64,000 nucleotides of DNA from Rhyacophila brunnea (taxonomy: Eukaryota > Arthropoda > Insecta > Trichoptera > Rhyacophilidae), in assembly GCA_022495005.1 (NCBI GenBank), contig JAGYXB010000615.1:124001-188000 (forward strand), read 5' to 3'. How positions within the stretch are numbered: position 1 is the stretch's first letter; the number at the start of each line of letters is the position of its first letter. The notes beneath the pieces were generated by a model, which saw only the letters and a list, made by a program, of their open reading frames with translations, did no database searches and was not told the origin of the DNA. Shown in pieces: positions 33,376 to 44,385 of this stretch. The position numbers and the translations under genes are program-made.

Positions 33376-34138
33376 TAACCTCAAGATAAAGGACTCCCGA
33401 GCACCACCACGCATCATCCAGCCGGGCGAAGTTATCAATATAATATATTGTACTTATAGGCAGCCAAATACAAAAGTATAATTTTATTATTCAGAATATA
33501 ATATAGAGATGAACAACCTCCAAAATCTCGTATATCACCGAAACGTCAACTGCCAAAGATGTAGATTTCGGCTATATACAATGCCGCAATGATTCAATGT
33601 GCCAACTTTAAAAATACATATTTGATGTGGCTACCAATTCTACCACACGAAAATGTTGTAAAAAATATTTATTTGCGTTGCTTTCAATTCTCTTTGTGAT
33701 ACATTACTAAATAATATACCTACTTATATAAATTTTCTTATTCAAGATTGTGCCAGTGTTTGATTAATATCAAAACGGTCATGTTTATTTGAGATTGCAT
33801 CAAGTAATAATACCCTACCTAACTGTATTTTCTTGCAATATTAGTGATAGGTACCTACCTACATAATATCGCACGGTACAGCAGTGTTCCCAAACTAGGA
33901 GTAACGTGAATACTATATCCTTGGCTAACAATACGTCTTCGTCTATGCAGCAAAAAAAACGAATATAATATTATAATTTACACCCCGTTGTAATTAAAAA
34001 CTATTAAAAAACGTTTAAGAAGAAAACAGATACTAAACACAACAAAACTGAAATAATGTGGTGCTGGGAGGCGGATGCCGAGAGTATTGAGGATGGCCAA
34101 ACAGACAAATGAATCGAATTTGATAAGTTTGCCTGTGT
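33376..34138. other. Unassigned AT-rich sequence
   Basis: No gene. CAGCAGTGTTCCCAAACTAG at 33882 resembles a hAT end but has no partner. Confidence 0.35.
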
Positions 34139-34330
34139 TGAACGTTGAATTGTTTTGGTAAATGTACTCGTGTAGCCCGCTGGGATGATGACAACTCGTG
34201 TTATTTGGTCGTGGGTCGGAGAAGACGACGTAAAGCTCCCAACAAATGGACGGACCAACTCAAGAATGGCACAGATTTTCCCACTGATGATACGTCACGA
34301 TCTTCACTCTCGAAGTCTGGACAATGAAGA
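34139..34330 (+). pseudogene. Possible non-LTR reverse transcriptase C-terminal fragment
   Basis: The plus frame encodes KCTRVARWDDDNSCYL..GRRRRRKAPNKWTDQLKN. This resembles the 'GHVAR.dD.RW......GRR.rGRP..RWtDdl' block found near the C-terminus of RTE/CR1-like reverse transcriptases. Several expected residues are changed, no tail follows, and the frame is only 60 codons. Tentative. Confidence 0.4.
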
Positions 34331-37015
34331 AAAGGAATTAAGAGCTATAAAGTTATAATGTGTCGTAAATGATATAGGTATGCATTCAATTCTTCAATCA
34401 ATAGATTAGTCTTAGTTTGAAATATATCTGAAAACTGGAGGTAGGTACTTAGTAGAATTTGTTTTTCCGAGTTATTATTCAATTTTCAGAACTGGTGCGT
34501 GATCCCAGATATATGAATTCGTCTAAACAATGTTCGGAGATATGTATAACAAGAAGGTATCTCTAATTATTGAAAATCGGAGTAAAACTTAGATAGGTAC
34601 CTACCTACATGCACCAGATTGATGCGGTTGTCTATTTGTTTATTTTTTTTAATTTAATAGTTCAACCAACCATTTATTTCAGAGTGTTCGTACTACGTTT
34701 GAAATTTATAGCGATTAAAATAAACCCATGATGCATTAATGTTAGTACCTGCATAGTTTAGGAATCGCTGCTCTAACGGAATCCAGTCCAGCCTTGAGAC
34801 ATTCGCCGTGCATTACCATTGTCGATGCATTTAACTTGCAATTGCAATTCCTCCTCAAAACATTTACTTTCCGTTTTAAACACGGTCCCATTTATTTTAT
34901 TATGTATTCGCAAAATGAACTGATTTGTTATCTTTGAATTTTCATAACTCGTTGCCAGACTATTACTTCGTTGTTGCGTATAAACTAAGTGGTTTTGAAA
35001 CATAGTTTTTTTGATAATTCTACAATATTTCAGTTATTTATGTTGACATAATATATGTTTCGGGCTATAAACGCACCCTCAAAACGACCTTATAATGTTC
35101 TGAGCTTGGGTTTATTGCCCAAAATAGCTGTCAATATAAATAACTTAAATGATATTTATTTGATAAAAAAACCATTATAATAGATTTAATTAATTATGTA
35201 GCTACTTATAAAATTATTTTTTGGAATACGAATTACGTGGAATATTTGATAAAATTATAAATGTACAACTAAAGTTATAGTTTCGTAATTCGTTACATAC
35301 CCCTATGTCGATAAAGTAAAAATCTACGATATAATATAAAATAAGTGATTGGAGGCTAAAATACAAATAATTCATGTACCTATATAGTTCCTAATTTATA
35401 AGTAAGAAACACTATTTCACTGAACAATATAGGTAGATAGATTATTTTGAAAAAATGACAGTGCTGAATACCAAAAAATACTATTTAATCGAACATGCAC
35501 ACCAGATTTAAGATAGCACAGTTGGTTATTAATAATACAATTATCTATTGTTATTTTGTACAGTGCAATTATTATTGCATGTTGTGTGTCTAGTAATGCA
35601 ATTTTTTGTTGCAGATTTTGATCCTTCATGACCCCTTCAGATAATTTGCCATTGAATAATGATTATTATTTCATTCCTTGTCGAATCTAGTTATATTACA
35701 TGTAGGCATTGATTAGTTCTCGGTTCGGTTTTTTATATGATTTATGTCAAAAATGAAATTGTCAGTAAAAGTTAAATTAGCTGTTTAATATTTAATTAAT
35801 AAACTTAGTTTATAAATATGTATAATTTAGTAAATACTTGATTTTGATTATAAATAAAACCGTAATTTGCTAGTAGTACAAATTTCTCAAAAAAAAAACT
35901 ATTTTTACGAAATACATGTTTTAATTTTTACAATATTTTGTATGTATGCACTATAATCCGCCGCTTTCACTAATTGGACACTTGTCTAGTTTTTGGGGTG
36001 GCGGATTACTGAGAGCGTACTATATTATGTCAATCAACTTTGGACTAACATTTTTGTCGTTGGTTGTTTAATGTTTTTTTATGATGAATCTAATTAGGTA
36101 CTAGTAGGTACTCGGGGATTGATTCGATTTCAGATAGTTAATCTTAAATGTACCTGGTGACGTCGCCGAGCTAATGCAACTGACAAGTCATTCGTTACTC
36201 GAATGTCGACATTATTCCGCAACGGCACGCCATTACGATGCATCTTTATTGCAAGGCATTCACCCAGCAAACGGCCCCACAGCGGCCGTCACCTTTGTTG
36301 GGAGACTGGCTGAAACACACTTTTGCTAAGTAATGAAATGCATTATTAATTATAACTGAAAGGTGAAGCCTTGTTCGCAATAAGTTACTAAGTGTCAAGT
36401 AATACCATTAGCAGTTTATGATTATTGAGTTACGATTTCGTTGGTTGAACAATGCATCCATATCTTCTTCTTGGTTAGCATATCGAATTCGTTAAGCCGA
36501 CATGGCCACACATCCTGAAGGCCAGGATCTTTGGCAGGCCTCCTACATATCACTATGATTATAGGCGCGCTGCATAGTAATTCCAAATGGTGTTCGACGT
36601 AAAATTAAGGGTATTCAGCAAAGAGGTATTAAATATAAAGAGGAGCAAGTAATCGGCTTTCTCATACAACTGAATGAAGCAGGCCAACAATAGCGACCCG
36701 ATAAAAAAATGAAGGGCATCACGGAGGATTTACTTCGGTCATTATAACATGGTATAATGTTAATGTGGAAATTTTGCCGCAAATTGATATACCAGCCTGC
36801 CTCACCATACTTTTTCCCCATACTTGCCTGATTCACCATACTTTTATATAACCTGCCGCCCCTAGGTAGGTACCTATTCAGTCTATCGACAATCAATAAT
36901 GAAAAATTGCATCACACAGCTACATATTTCAAAACCTTAACATTCTTGAAGTAAAATAGCGCCGCAGGCGACTTTTTTTACAATTAGAAGAAATCTGTGA
37001 TATGTATTTATTTTA
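34331..37015. other. Long unassigned AT-rich stretch
   Basis: No gene recognised. At 35951-36020, TAATCCGCC and GGCGGATTA form a short inverted pair of Tigger-like type. 36160-36310 is less AT-rich without coding signal. Confidence 0.35.
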
Positions 37016-37204
37016 TTTATCTGGTCGATCCGCCACGCGGGGCCCCTAAGCTAGAGCTTTGTAAGCCTCCTCTTGTGGGGGCCATTATAACATGTGACAA
37101 ATTCCAACCCCTTACTAGCGGCACTTTAGGATGCTTAAAATTAAATTTTGTACAATAGTAACTCATGTTCGCTAGTGTCAGCGCCTTTGAAATGGTCTTC
37201 CCAG
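37016..37204. other. GC-richer unassigned repeat-like segment
   Basis: CGCCACGCGGGGCCCC at 37029 and the following block look transposon-derived, but no partner was found in the window. Confidence 0.3.
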
Positions 37205-37635
37205 ATAATGCCAGTCGTGTCCGGAAACTTGTACGTATCCAGTTCACCGTAACATACTTCACCGTGAAATTTCGTATCGGAAATATATGGCCGTATATTA
37301 AAGACCGTCCAACCTCTTTCGGTCGTATAGTACTGACATAAAATTCATGTCTAAATAAAACACAGTTCTTGTCGGTTTATTCTTTACAGTAAAGCTAGTA
37401 GCAAACAAATTTTAAAAATAAACCGATATAAGTACTGGATTATTTGTTAGGTTAGGTTACGTTTTCATTCTTGAATTCATGAATTTTGCCAAAATCAGCT
37501 ACGAAAATAGAATTAATGTTTATATTAAATCTAATAAAATTGGAGACTGTATAGTATACATCTTTTCCCGATAAGAAAGCTCACAGCGAACTGTGCCACG
37601 GTGAAATGTTTTACGTACAATTTACGTGTAACCGG
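37205..37635. mobile_element. 430-bp TIR element family, intact copy
   Basis: The left end (TTGTACGTA, TTCACCGTAACA, TTTCGTATCGG) and right end (GATAAGAAAGCTCAC, CACGGTGAAATG, TACGTACAATTT) are inverted over about 60 bp. The interior holds TTGTTAGGTTAGGTTACG. The other copy, 42841-44385, is inverted relative to this one and split by a hAT insertion; fragments lie at 9160 and 26305. Superfamily not determined. Confidence 0.65.
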
Positions 37636-37935
37636 TATATTATAATGACATGCTAATAGTAATCTAAAAACACACCTATTCACGCGGTATGCTTTCACGG
37701 AGTTAGAAGCTTTTGATAAGCAGATGCGTCTCTCGATTCCACGAAATATGAAATATCATGGCAGGAACTTGCGGCTTTTTACGACGCACCTTTGCCTGAC
37801 GGGTTTATGGACTTTCTGTCGTTAGTGGGTAACTACAATTGCTACGATCAGGCTCGTTTTTCTCAAAGTTGTATGACCTGCACAGTTCTAGATTTGTAAC
37901 TTCAACCAAGTGACCACTTAACATAGAAGAGCTAC

Positions 37936-38195
37936 GTCGGCTCTCACATCTAAACTCGCCTCGTGTGCCGCACGTACGAAACGTATAGATAATTGAATAC
38001 GGCGATCGGCGAGCCGGTATAGGAATGACCGATTCGTAGGTGTTTCTCTGCGACCTGGCGTCTTCGACTCGGAGTCCGAGAAGCTTGCAACTTGTCGATC
38101 GCCACAGCAGATGTTTTTCAAACTAAACAGTCGCATTCGACCAATCTGCGGAGTTCCATTTGGCAACGTGTGTTTTGTGAATAACGATGACGTCC
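37936..38195. mobile_element. PIF/Harbinger-like MITE, left-end fragment
   Basis: GTCGGCTCTCACATCTAAAC at the left is the inverse of the right end of the copy at 56247-56469. Both share an interior with GGCGAGCCGGTA, ATTCGTAGGTGT, GACTTCGACTC-like and TGTTTTGTGAATAACG blocks. The right terminus is missing here. Confidence 0.55.
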
Positions 38196-38692
38196 ATCAT
38201 CATCAGTTGCCATTTTGATTTTAATTTAAATGTAGCTAATTTAATTGTCAGAGATGCTCGACCAGAGATAAACATATTCGCTGATCACCTCTATGTCGTT
38301 CTTCAGCAGACTGGATTGCTGCATTGTATTACAATCTATGACCATTCAAAATCATAAATGATATTTACATACGCCTTCTAATTTATATTGCAAATGGGCA
38401 TTTAACTAAAACAATGCGTAACGTTTATCTCACCACACATCGAGAAGTGCGAGGAATTTGGGCTTTTGGCGGACATTCCAATGGATGGTTCCTCGAATAC
38501 TGATTTTCTTCGAACTCCTATAGTGAAGAAGCTTCCTCGTCTGGCTCTATTTTTTAGCCCGCATAAAATGCTTGAGCATTCTAAACAAACTTGATGGTCG
38601 GGATAATATATTAAATGAAGTATAATATAATATTCTCTATTCAAAACAGCATCAAAACTACCCAGTAAAGGCAGTAGCGAAATGTATACATA
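38196..38692. other. Unassigned sequence
   Basis: An 80-codon minus-strand frame (38402-38644) contains a VCLECSSILCG stretch faintly like a zinc-finger-associated domain, but no other support. Not called as a gene. Confidence 0.3.
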
Positions 38693-38696
38693 TTAA

Positions 38697-39544
38697 GGGC
38701 GGACGTGCTCAGCATGGGTCAAAATTGAGTTTTTATTGTATTTTCAAACCATGATCCTGGACATACCTTAAACGTTGTAGATAATCTATTTATATAATTT
38801 TGAAGCCTTATTATCCTTTATATTTATTTTAAACATTTGATGACTGCATAAAGTATTTTTATTACATAAAATAGTATTCTTTTAAACCTTTCGCTCTAAT
38901 GTTTTAGAATATAGTCATATTTCAGTACATAAATGTGCAGTGGTGTTAAGATGTTTTACATTTATTAATTTTTAAACGCATTTATAAAACCATCAGTATA
39001 ATTTATGTCGACATTATTATAGTGAAATATTTACGATAAAAAATTATATTGATAATCTCTGTGATCCCAAATTTGACAAGAATTAGGCATTTTATTATTC
39101 AAAAATGGGCAAGATTAACACATTTGAAGATAATTCTAAAGATACTAATTATAAGCTATGTCTTTGACCATTCAAGTGTGATAAACATCCTAATGTTGAA
39201 TGCCAAAAGAAATGGCGTATTTCAAAAAAACATTACCTTTTTCTTAGGTCAATATTTATAAATGCGTTTAAAAATTAATAAATCTAAAATATCTTAACAC
39301 CACTTCATATGGACGTACTGAAATATGACTATATTCTAAAACATTAGAACGAGAGGTTTAAAAGAATACTATTTTATGTAATAAAAATACTTTATGCAGT
39401 CATCAAATGTTTAAAATAAATATAAAGGATACCTAAGGCTTCAAAATTATATAAATAGATTGTCTACAACGTTTAAGGTATGTCCAGGATCATGCTTTGA
39501 ATATAGAACAAAAGCTCCATTTTGACCTACGCTGAGCATCCCCC
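38697..39544. mobile_element. Giant palindromic TTAA element, copy 3, centre deleted
   Basis: TTAA at 38693-38696 and 39545-39548; ends GGGCGGACGTGCTC and GAGCATCCCCC. The arms match copies 1 and 2 but diverge more. The right arm lacks a long internal piece and the palindromic centre is lost (junction near 39190-39260). Length 848 bp. Confidence 0.85.
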
Positions 39545-39762
39545 TTAAGAAATAAATATGTTGTGAACCTTTTGTTCGGGATTTTATATCCGGGAAAAGA
39601 AGGCTGGACCGTCTGTCTGCCGGAGCTCCCGTGATGATTTTAGTTCTCTATAATGCCGTATCATTAATAAAATTATTTTAGTAAACTGCCGATGTAAATA
39701 ACATTAAAATAACTCAGATTAAAAATAGTTTCAAACAGTATTTTGATTTCGAGTTCATTATT

Positions 39763-39820
39763 GCCGCGGGTAGTTAGCATGCGTCGCTCCCTCCACCTTT
39801 GCGTTGCCGTGTTGGGCTAA
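39763..39820. repeat. Dispersed repeat segment, copy 1
   Basis: The reverse complement carries GCAACGCAAAGGTGGAGGGA followed by GCATGC.AACTAC, shared with 48931-48984. Unknown family. Confidence 0.5.
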
Positions 39821-39829
39821 GGGATAAAG

Positions 39830-40560
39830 CTAAGGGTTCCCGATGAAGCCGTTCCATAACAATTAATCCGGCTGAGAAGTTGCATACGCTTGCATCTCCC
39901 CATATCTAATCGACCTCTGCAATGAGTACAATGACTACGTGTTCTGAGACTTCTCACTACCGACACAACGTTTTATGGTTAGCGTGAACGGCGACTCTAA
40001 GCGATAGTGCCCATAGAACGCGTCGAGCGGGCGAAGTCGGCGTATGAAGTGTTTATTCATAACAATAATCACACGTCTCTTGCCGCGCATTACCCTTCAC
40101 CTATGTAATAAGCGGCCCAAGCAGCACAAAATAATTATTATTACAGCGTCTCTCATAACAAAGCAATAAAAATATTATATTATTTCGGGGCTTGTAATTA
40201 ATATTTACGACGACATTATTCAACCAGCGAAATATAGGACACGGAATAAAATTAAACAATGACTTATCTGTTATTAAATAATGACTTCTCGCCCGTCGAA
40301 CGACGACGCTTCGAGCAGCGTGATTTTGGTAGCCGTGTTCAATGAATGGACTTCTTTGTATTTTCATTAAATCCTATCGCCGAGAAGCGAAAAACGGTGA
40401 CTCATGCGGCAGGCGGGGCACAAGGCATCGTCAAGTCCAGTGTGCGCTGGCGTATTTGATTACGTTGTATTTTCGATGATTTACGCGCCACTTGTAGAAA
40501 TTTTGCGCGAGCGCCGCACTCGCTGCGTCAATGGGCTTTATGCCTAAAGGTTGGTTTACT
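39830..40560. other. GC/CpG-enriched non-repetitive segment
   Basis: Compositionally distinct from the AT-rich flanks, especially 40300-40545 (GCGCGAGCGCCGCACTCGC). It contains an AP-1-like GTGACTCAT near 40396. No coding frame or transposon match. Could be an intronic enhancer or an unannotated promoter. Confidence 0.3.
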
Positions 40561-41377
40561 TATTTTTTCTATAATAATCGCTACAGTACCGTACCGCCTC
40601 TTTACTAACGCTATTACTTATCTACTTCGTAGTCGTTATTTGAATTGCTAATTTATTTTCAATATGCCCAAAATTAGTAATAATGTTTACGATATGTCCA
40701 TATAAAGTATTTAATTGACTTATATTATGTAAGAATGGCGTCATATTTGTAAATCATTCACACGATATGCAAGGGTCGTGGGTTCAACTCACCTCAGAGA
40801 TCACGACTTGATAATAATACCTACCTATATCAGATTTCATTCATACTAACATTCCTAGTTAATAATGTTCAATATAATAATCCGATGTTACCGATGTGGG
40901 ATGGAACTTTGTACAACATAAGTATTTGGTACGGCTAAATTTATTTTTCTGTACTGCTCGTCATTAGAAACATAATCGTTCACCTTGTGTTATGTACTTG
41001 TATTGAATTTGCATTCTCTCACAACCTGGCAGTTTTTTTTATATGAAAAGGGCATTTTGATTCTGGATGTACAATTGCAGGATTCATTAAAACTATACAT
41101 ATTGTATCATTCGGATTAGGGATTGCAATACTGAATGAAAATGTCAATACCGGTTTTTCGGTATTTCTTATTGAATATCGGTATTTCTTAAACATTAAAA
41201 AAACAGATGTAGTTGCTTATCAAAAAAAAAATTAGCTATGAAAATCTTTTAAAAATGCTATTTGGTTGACATTAAAAAATATGTATCGATCATAATTATT
41301 GTAGAACTAGTGATTTTTTTTTACAAATAATTTGAATATATTGATAATTTTAACAAAAGCCCTCAAAAGTTCATCAA

Positions 41378-41440
41378 ATGCAAATAAGTCCGGCTGCAGA
41401 AAAAGCTTCTTAAATTCAACGCTTCTACAGTCATGAATAA
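41378..41440 (-). pseudogene. hAT transposase C-terminal remnant
   Basis: On the minus strand, SAAGLICI follows an ALNLRS/KLF stretch after a one-base shift. This matches the conserved hAT 'S.RLFSAAGLI.t..R..L' motif. Only this short block is recognisable. Confidence 0.5.
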
Positions 41441-41664
41441 TTTTAGAATAATTGAACATTTTTGTCACGGATGTTTTTTGTCACGTATATTTCGAAATAA
41501 TATTAAGATAATTCATCGCGACAATTACTAATATAAATATATTTGATGAAATTTGTTTTATTATTTTTTCACCTCTGTTAGATTCACTCAATATATTATT
41601 TGCATTTTCGCAGCACATAACTTATAATTAATTTTCAAAAACGTAAACGAGTGTGGTTTCTTAA

Positions 41665-42044
41665 GGCTATACCTCAGTTGAGGCACGGTCTAAAAATATC
41701 GTGGCTAGGCGATGCGCGAATTGCGGGTCGCGGGTGCAAATGACGCATGCCGAACGAAATATAATTTGTCATATAAATCCAACATGCGTCCATTTAATGT
41801 TCTGTTTATTGTTCTGTTAGTAACAATAATATCTAATAATATATTCATTGACATGTTTTCTTTTTCATGTAAATGGGTAACGTTTTTAGTCATCTTTACA
41901 CGATTTAAGAATGAATACCCCCGTCGCCATCACGAAACAAATTGACGTATTGACACCTCAACGTTCGCTCTCCAATGCCAGCGAGTACAAAATTTCGTCG
42001 CGCCTATAGGTGAAAATTATTTGCCGTTTCACTGATGTATCGTC
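41665..42044. mobile_element. TTAA MITE family, copy 4, nested in hAT
   Basis: 380 bp between TTAA at 41661-41664 and 42045-42048. Ends GGCTATACCTCAGTTGAG and CACTGATGTATCGTC are imperfect inverted repeats. The plus strand carries the shared frame with NLSYKSNMRPFNVLFIVLLV (before a frame change). Inserted into the hAT element at 41117-42145, so it is younger than that element. Confidence 0.9.
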
Positions 42045-42153
42045 TTAATACCGAAAATTCCGGTATTTTGGATTTTTAAAACCGGTATTTCGGTATTGAT
42101 AAATACAGGAATACTGGTTTTGAAATACCGGTATTGCAATCCATAATTCGGAT

Positions 42154-42780
42154 GTTTAACTACTGGCACGTGATAGTAAAGTTATCCTCTTCAACGGATT
42201 TATCATACAGATTTCGTTTTCGTAATCCAGACATATTTATTACCTGCTATTGCGGTCATCGGATTAATACATATTACTTTGTCAAACAACATATTATTAT
42301 ATAAATATTTTATATTTCCCATCGAAATTAAAGTAGTTTTTTTATAAAGCGAGCGTAAAATTGAATTCGTTGATATGAGACTAATTTTTGTACCTACGTA
42401 AATCTGAGAAAACATCACAATATTTGTAATCTGACGGCGTTTTAGCTTCGGATCGTTGTTGAGGAAGATTGGTTATTAAAGTAATCACGCCTCGCGGCTG
42501 TTAAAACCTAAACTAAACTAAACCTAACTAAATTTAGAGCGGATTTGCTTCGTTTTCTAGTGGGTCGGTTGTTGCCTCTTAAACAAAAATTAAAACACGT
42601 TTGCCTAAAATAAAATATTTACAACATGCTATCTTCGAATTTAAATCGTTTTATCTACAGGTAGATAACCATCACATTATACGGTTTATTATGCACAGAC
42701 GAGTAGTTAGTGACGTTACCGGATAACTATTTTAACAAATCGGGATTTAGGAGGGAAAAGTGGGCCAACATAAAACATAT
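42154..42780. other. Unassigned AT-rich sequence
   Basis: No gene recognised; a short AACCTAAACTAAACTAAACC stutter lies near 42505. Confidence 0.4.
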
Positions 42781-42785
42781 ATATT

Positions 42786-42824
42786 TACCTACCTACCTAC
42801 CTACTACTACTACTACTACTACTA
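42786..42824. repeat. Compound microsatellite (TACC)n-(TAC)n
   Basis: Four TACC units followed by about seven TAC units. Confidence 0.9.
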
Positions 42825-43242
42825 TCTACCATAAATGACACGGTTAGTTGTAAATTGTACGTAACACATTTTACCGTGACACAGTTCGCCGTGAGCTTTC
42901 TTATCGGAAAGAGATGACAGTATACTATAATATGGTCTCCAATTTTATTAGATTCAATATAAACATTAATCCAATTTTCACAGGTGATTTTTGCAAAATT
43001 CATGAATAATTAAACGATGAACACCTAACCTAACCTAACAAATAATCCAGTATATCGGCTATTTTCAAAATGTATTTGCTGCTGGCTTCCTTTAAAGTGT
43101 AAACCGACAAGAACCGTGAAATTTTTGTCAGTACTATACGACCCAAATAGGTTGGGCTGGCGGTCTTTAATATAATATGGCTATATATTTCCGATACTTA
43201 CAATATTTCACGGTGAAGTGTGATTCGGTGAACTGCATACGT

Positions 43243-44361
43243 CAGTGGCGAAGGGTGACTTTTGGAAAGAGGTAAGCTGTGGAGATCAGAGAAAAGAGCA
43301 CACTTGTCAGGTAACTTACGAGAAATAAGAAGATAATACTTACGATATTACTACTGATGAATAGGTGCACACTAATGACAACGACACACTGGTCATAGGT
43401 TTCACCGCTGAATTTGTCAAATTATTTAAATCACTTATGGCAGTAGAATTCCACGCATACTTTTCTTTACCAAACAATACGCATCGCCAACAAAAAAGTT
43501 TGTTTAATGTATAACTGCCAGTTAAAAACAAATATTTATCATATAAATTGTTGTGAAAATGTCTAATATAAGTTCTTTTGCTGTATTCAAATCTAAATGA
43601 ACCCTTGGAAGGTCAAGCTTTGATAATTTTTAAATGCAATCGTTCGCACATTTTCTACCGGGACACTACACAATTTAATAAATACTTATATATTTAAAGC
43701 ACTGGCGAATGATTTCGGTACAATATGAGATAATTTATCCACATTCAAAACACAGTAACACAATGAATTTTGTATTATAAAATAAACCTTTATCACCGCT
43801 TTGAAATGTCAAAATGACATAAACTGTGAATAGCATGTTATGTTTGTCTATGACTGAAGTAACCTAAATAATAATCGCGAATTAATACAATATTTATTTT
43901 TAATAACAATTTATAAATTATATGTGATCGAACACAATAGTTATTATTATTTTTAATCATCCTTATTATTTATTATTTGCTTTTAACGATAAGCATAGAC
44001 AATAAACAAATCAACATTTCGAATAATAATTTCGAAATAACTGTTTACGCTTCCGAGTCTCGAACAAAAACGCAGACATGCATGAAGTTGGCAACTGAAT
44101 TGCGGTAGAAAATTCGGCTTGGATTATCGTTGAAATAATTCTAAAAATAGCACTCACGTTGTGACGTTCCATCATTTATTTTTGATTCGAAACTTGACTA
44201 AATTAAAAGCTCTACTTATAAATAACGACGATAGATGGCAATCAATATTTTTATTATAACCTACAATGTCCTACAATATAGATATTTATTTATATAAATT
44301 AAATACTTGAAAATAGAAGGTAAGCTTTAAATAATCGCTTAGTATGGAGCCTTCGCCCCTG
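43243..44361 (-). mobile_element. hAT element (CAGTGGCG ends) with 8-bp target duplication
   Basis: 1119 bp, starting CAGTGGCGAAGGGTGACT and ending CCTTCGCCCCTG, flanked by GCATACGT on both sides (43235-43242, 44362-44369). The ends resemble the fold-back MITEs at 24425, 54068 and 56981, so this is the likely coding relative of those MITEs. It carries a transposase start on the minus strand. Confidence 0.9.
43340..43531 (-). pseudogene. hAT transposase N-terminal zinc-finger remnant (ZMYM/TTF-type)
   Basis: The minus-strand 63-codon frame contains YTLNKLFCWRCVLFGKEKYA then WNSTAISDLNNL. This matches the TTF-type zinc finger of ZMYM1-like hAT transposases ('k.lFCw.CllF......W...Gf.DlnNl'). 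The frame ends early and the catalytic core is missing. Confidence 0.7.
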
Positions 44362-44385
44362 GCATACGTACAAGTTACCGGACAC

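Larger units (their letters stand above)
41117..42145. mobile_element. hAT element with 8-bp target duplication, carrying a nested MITE
   Basis: Starts TAGGGATTGCAATACTG and ends CCGGTATTGCAATCCATA, flanked by ATTCGGAT on both sides (41109-41116, 42146-42153). Subterminal sequence is rich in ACCGGTATTTCGGTATT, typical of one hAT group. A TTAA MITE is inserted at 41665-42044. The left part carries a decayed transposase end on the minus strand. Confidence 0.85.
42841..44385. mobile_element. 430-bp TIR element family, copy split by a hAT insertion
   Basis: 42841-43242 matches the reverse complement of 37205-37635, and the last 16 bases (CAAGTTACCGGACAC) continue after the hAT element at about 44370-44385. 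Removing the hAT and one target copy restores a collinear element. Confidence 0.75.

Noticed and set aside
36615..36896. 93-codon minus-strand frame
   Set aside because: No domain, signal peptide or homologous feature was recognised, and no splice or promoter support exists.
37441..37460. Telomere-like TTAGG repeats
   Set aside because: Only two imperfect units occur, inside the 430-bp TIR element.
38402..38644. Zinc-finger-associated domain gene on the minus strand
   Set aside because: Only one CLEC-type cysteine pair is visible; no second pair, no zinc fingers and no splice-site support.
42786..42824. CRISPR-like or satellite array
   Set aside because: It is a simple TACC/TAC microsatellite with no spacers.
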